Below the pieces are notes generated by a model. That model did no database searches. It was not told the DNA's origin and was given only the letters and a program-made list of their open reading frames with translations. DNA of 64,000 nt from Ilex aquifolium (lineage: Eukaryota > Streptophyta > Magnoliopsida > Aquifoliales > Aquifoliaceae), in contig OX637399.1 in the NCBI GenBank assembly GCA_951799425.1, positions 37,049,701 to 37,113,700 on the forward strand. Direction: 5' to 3'. Shown one piece after another: positions 63,848 to 64,000 of the stretch (position 1 is the stretch's first letter; each line of letters starts with the position of its first letter). Made by a program: the position numbers and the translations under genes.

Positions 63848-64000
63848 GTGGAGGGGAATGGCCAACTATACCAAACTTCCATCACAATTTCGAACTTGTT
63901 AGAAGATGAATCACCAATTTTGATCAAAATATATTGGTTAGGGTTTCAAGTTCTCTTTGCAATGCCGCAAGAATTAGCTCAATCCGAGTTCGGGAGAAAA
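63848..64000 (+). repeat. Partial monomer at the right edge, class Q
   Basis: The first 153 bases of a unit with the AAAA front and intact telo-box. The array clearly continues beyond the window. Confidence 0.95.

Larger units (their letters stand above)
1..64000 (+). repeat. 380-bp satellite DNA array, about 170 head-to-tail monomers
   Basis: The same 380-bp unit repeats from the first to the last base with no unrelated sequence, inversion or insertion. Landmarks such as GGAGGGGAATGGCC, AGTTATGTCGGATATAA and CAGAGACCGGAGCAAAAAG recur every 380 bp, or every 333 bp where a unit is deleted. Copies differ at a limited set of positions, so adjacent copies look highly similar. The consensus has AGCT, TGGCCA, TTCGAA and CCGG once or more per unit, which predicts a 380-bp restriction ladder. 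A continuous array over 64 kb is typical of eukaryotic constitutive heterochromatin. Both ends of the array lie outside the window, so chromosomal position is unknown. I do not recognise the family. Confidence 0.99.

Noticed and set aside
1..64000. CRISPR array
   Set aside because: Units are 380 bp and similar throughout. There is no alternation of short constant repeats with unique spacers and no cas genes.
1..64000. LTR retrotransposon, helitron or other mobile element
   Set aside because: I found no terminal repeats, primer-binding site, polypurine tract or coding domain, and no break in the 380-bp phase other than the 47-bp deletions and four single-base insertions.
1..64000. rDNA spacer, tRNA or other RNA gene
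   Set aside because: No rRNA-like or tRNA-like sequence is visible in the unit. The A and B box consensus of tRNA genes was not seen in proper spacing.
1..64000. A previously undescribed multi-gene system
   Set aside because: The window has no coding sequence that can be supported, so there is nothing to form one. The novelty here is limited to repeat structure.

Overview
The whole 64-kb window is one uninterrupted tandem satellite-DNA array, and I found no gene in it. The unit is 380 bp long and about 35.5% GC (hand count on 6743-7122). All copies lie in the same orientation. Counted from a GTG at the start of the GGAGGGGAATGG motif, 169 complete monomers run from 329 to 63847: 154 of full length (four carry one extra base) and 15 of 333 bp. 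Partial monomers lie at both ends (1-328 and 63848-64000). The lengths add up: 154 x 380 + 15 x 333 + 4 = 63519 bp. Array length, monomer size and the absence of any other sequence point to eukaryotic nuclear heterochromatin (centromeric, pericentromeric or subtelomeric). A plant is my best guess: the unit is a dimer of about 180 + 200 bp, a size common in plant satellites, and most monomers carry a perfect plant telo-box (AAACCCTAA, read on the minus strand). I cannot name the species or the satellite family.

Each 380-bp unit is an old dimer. Half A starts at offset 89 and half B at offset 268, and they match at about 66 of 84 aligned bases over their first parts. Monomers fall into recurring classes. 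P: ttgatcACAA, gggTTGAAG tail. Q: ttgatcAAAA, often a CTGAAATAC end. R: ttgatcAAAA, ggATTGAAG, TTAGAAATAC end. S: 333 bp with a 47-bp deletion. T: ttgatcTGAA, tttaaaCGA, catgcAAG. T2: a T-like class, most copies with gttaGAG and cttATTacac, in the distal part. U: ttgatcTGAA, gcaCTGCC, usually aaaaTTGtta. V: TGAA front with a P tail.

Layout by region. 1-3748: irregular order (U P Q T V Q T/U U U). 3749-11968: 8-mer P Q R S P T T U, then P Q R S P T V and Q R S P T T U. 11969-21378: blocks built on P, Q/T hybrid, T, U, including an exact-looking 3374-bp tandem duplication. 20285-28076: an 11-mer of 4086 bp and a second copy one monomer shorter. 28077-34728: mixed S-, T- and P-rich order with a 760-bp and a 713-bp tandem duplication. 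34729-41474: an 8-mer of 2993 bp, then a 10-mer of 3753 bp. 41475-47554: P-T-U and P-Q-T2 blocks. 47555-61567: 9-mers with a 3420-bp period, the last enlarged to 3753 bp by a 333-bp unit. 61568-64000: the same classes continuing. The array thus records repeated unequal exchange with several local higher-order repeat regimes. Nothing in it works together as a genetic system; the interest lies in the organisation and evolution of the repeat itself.
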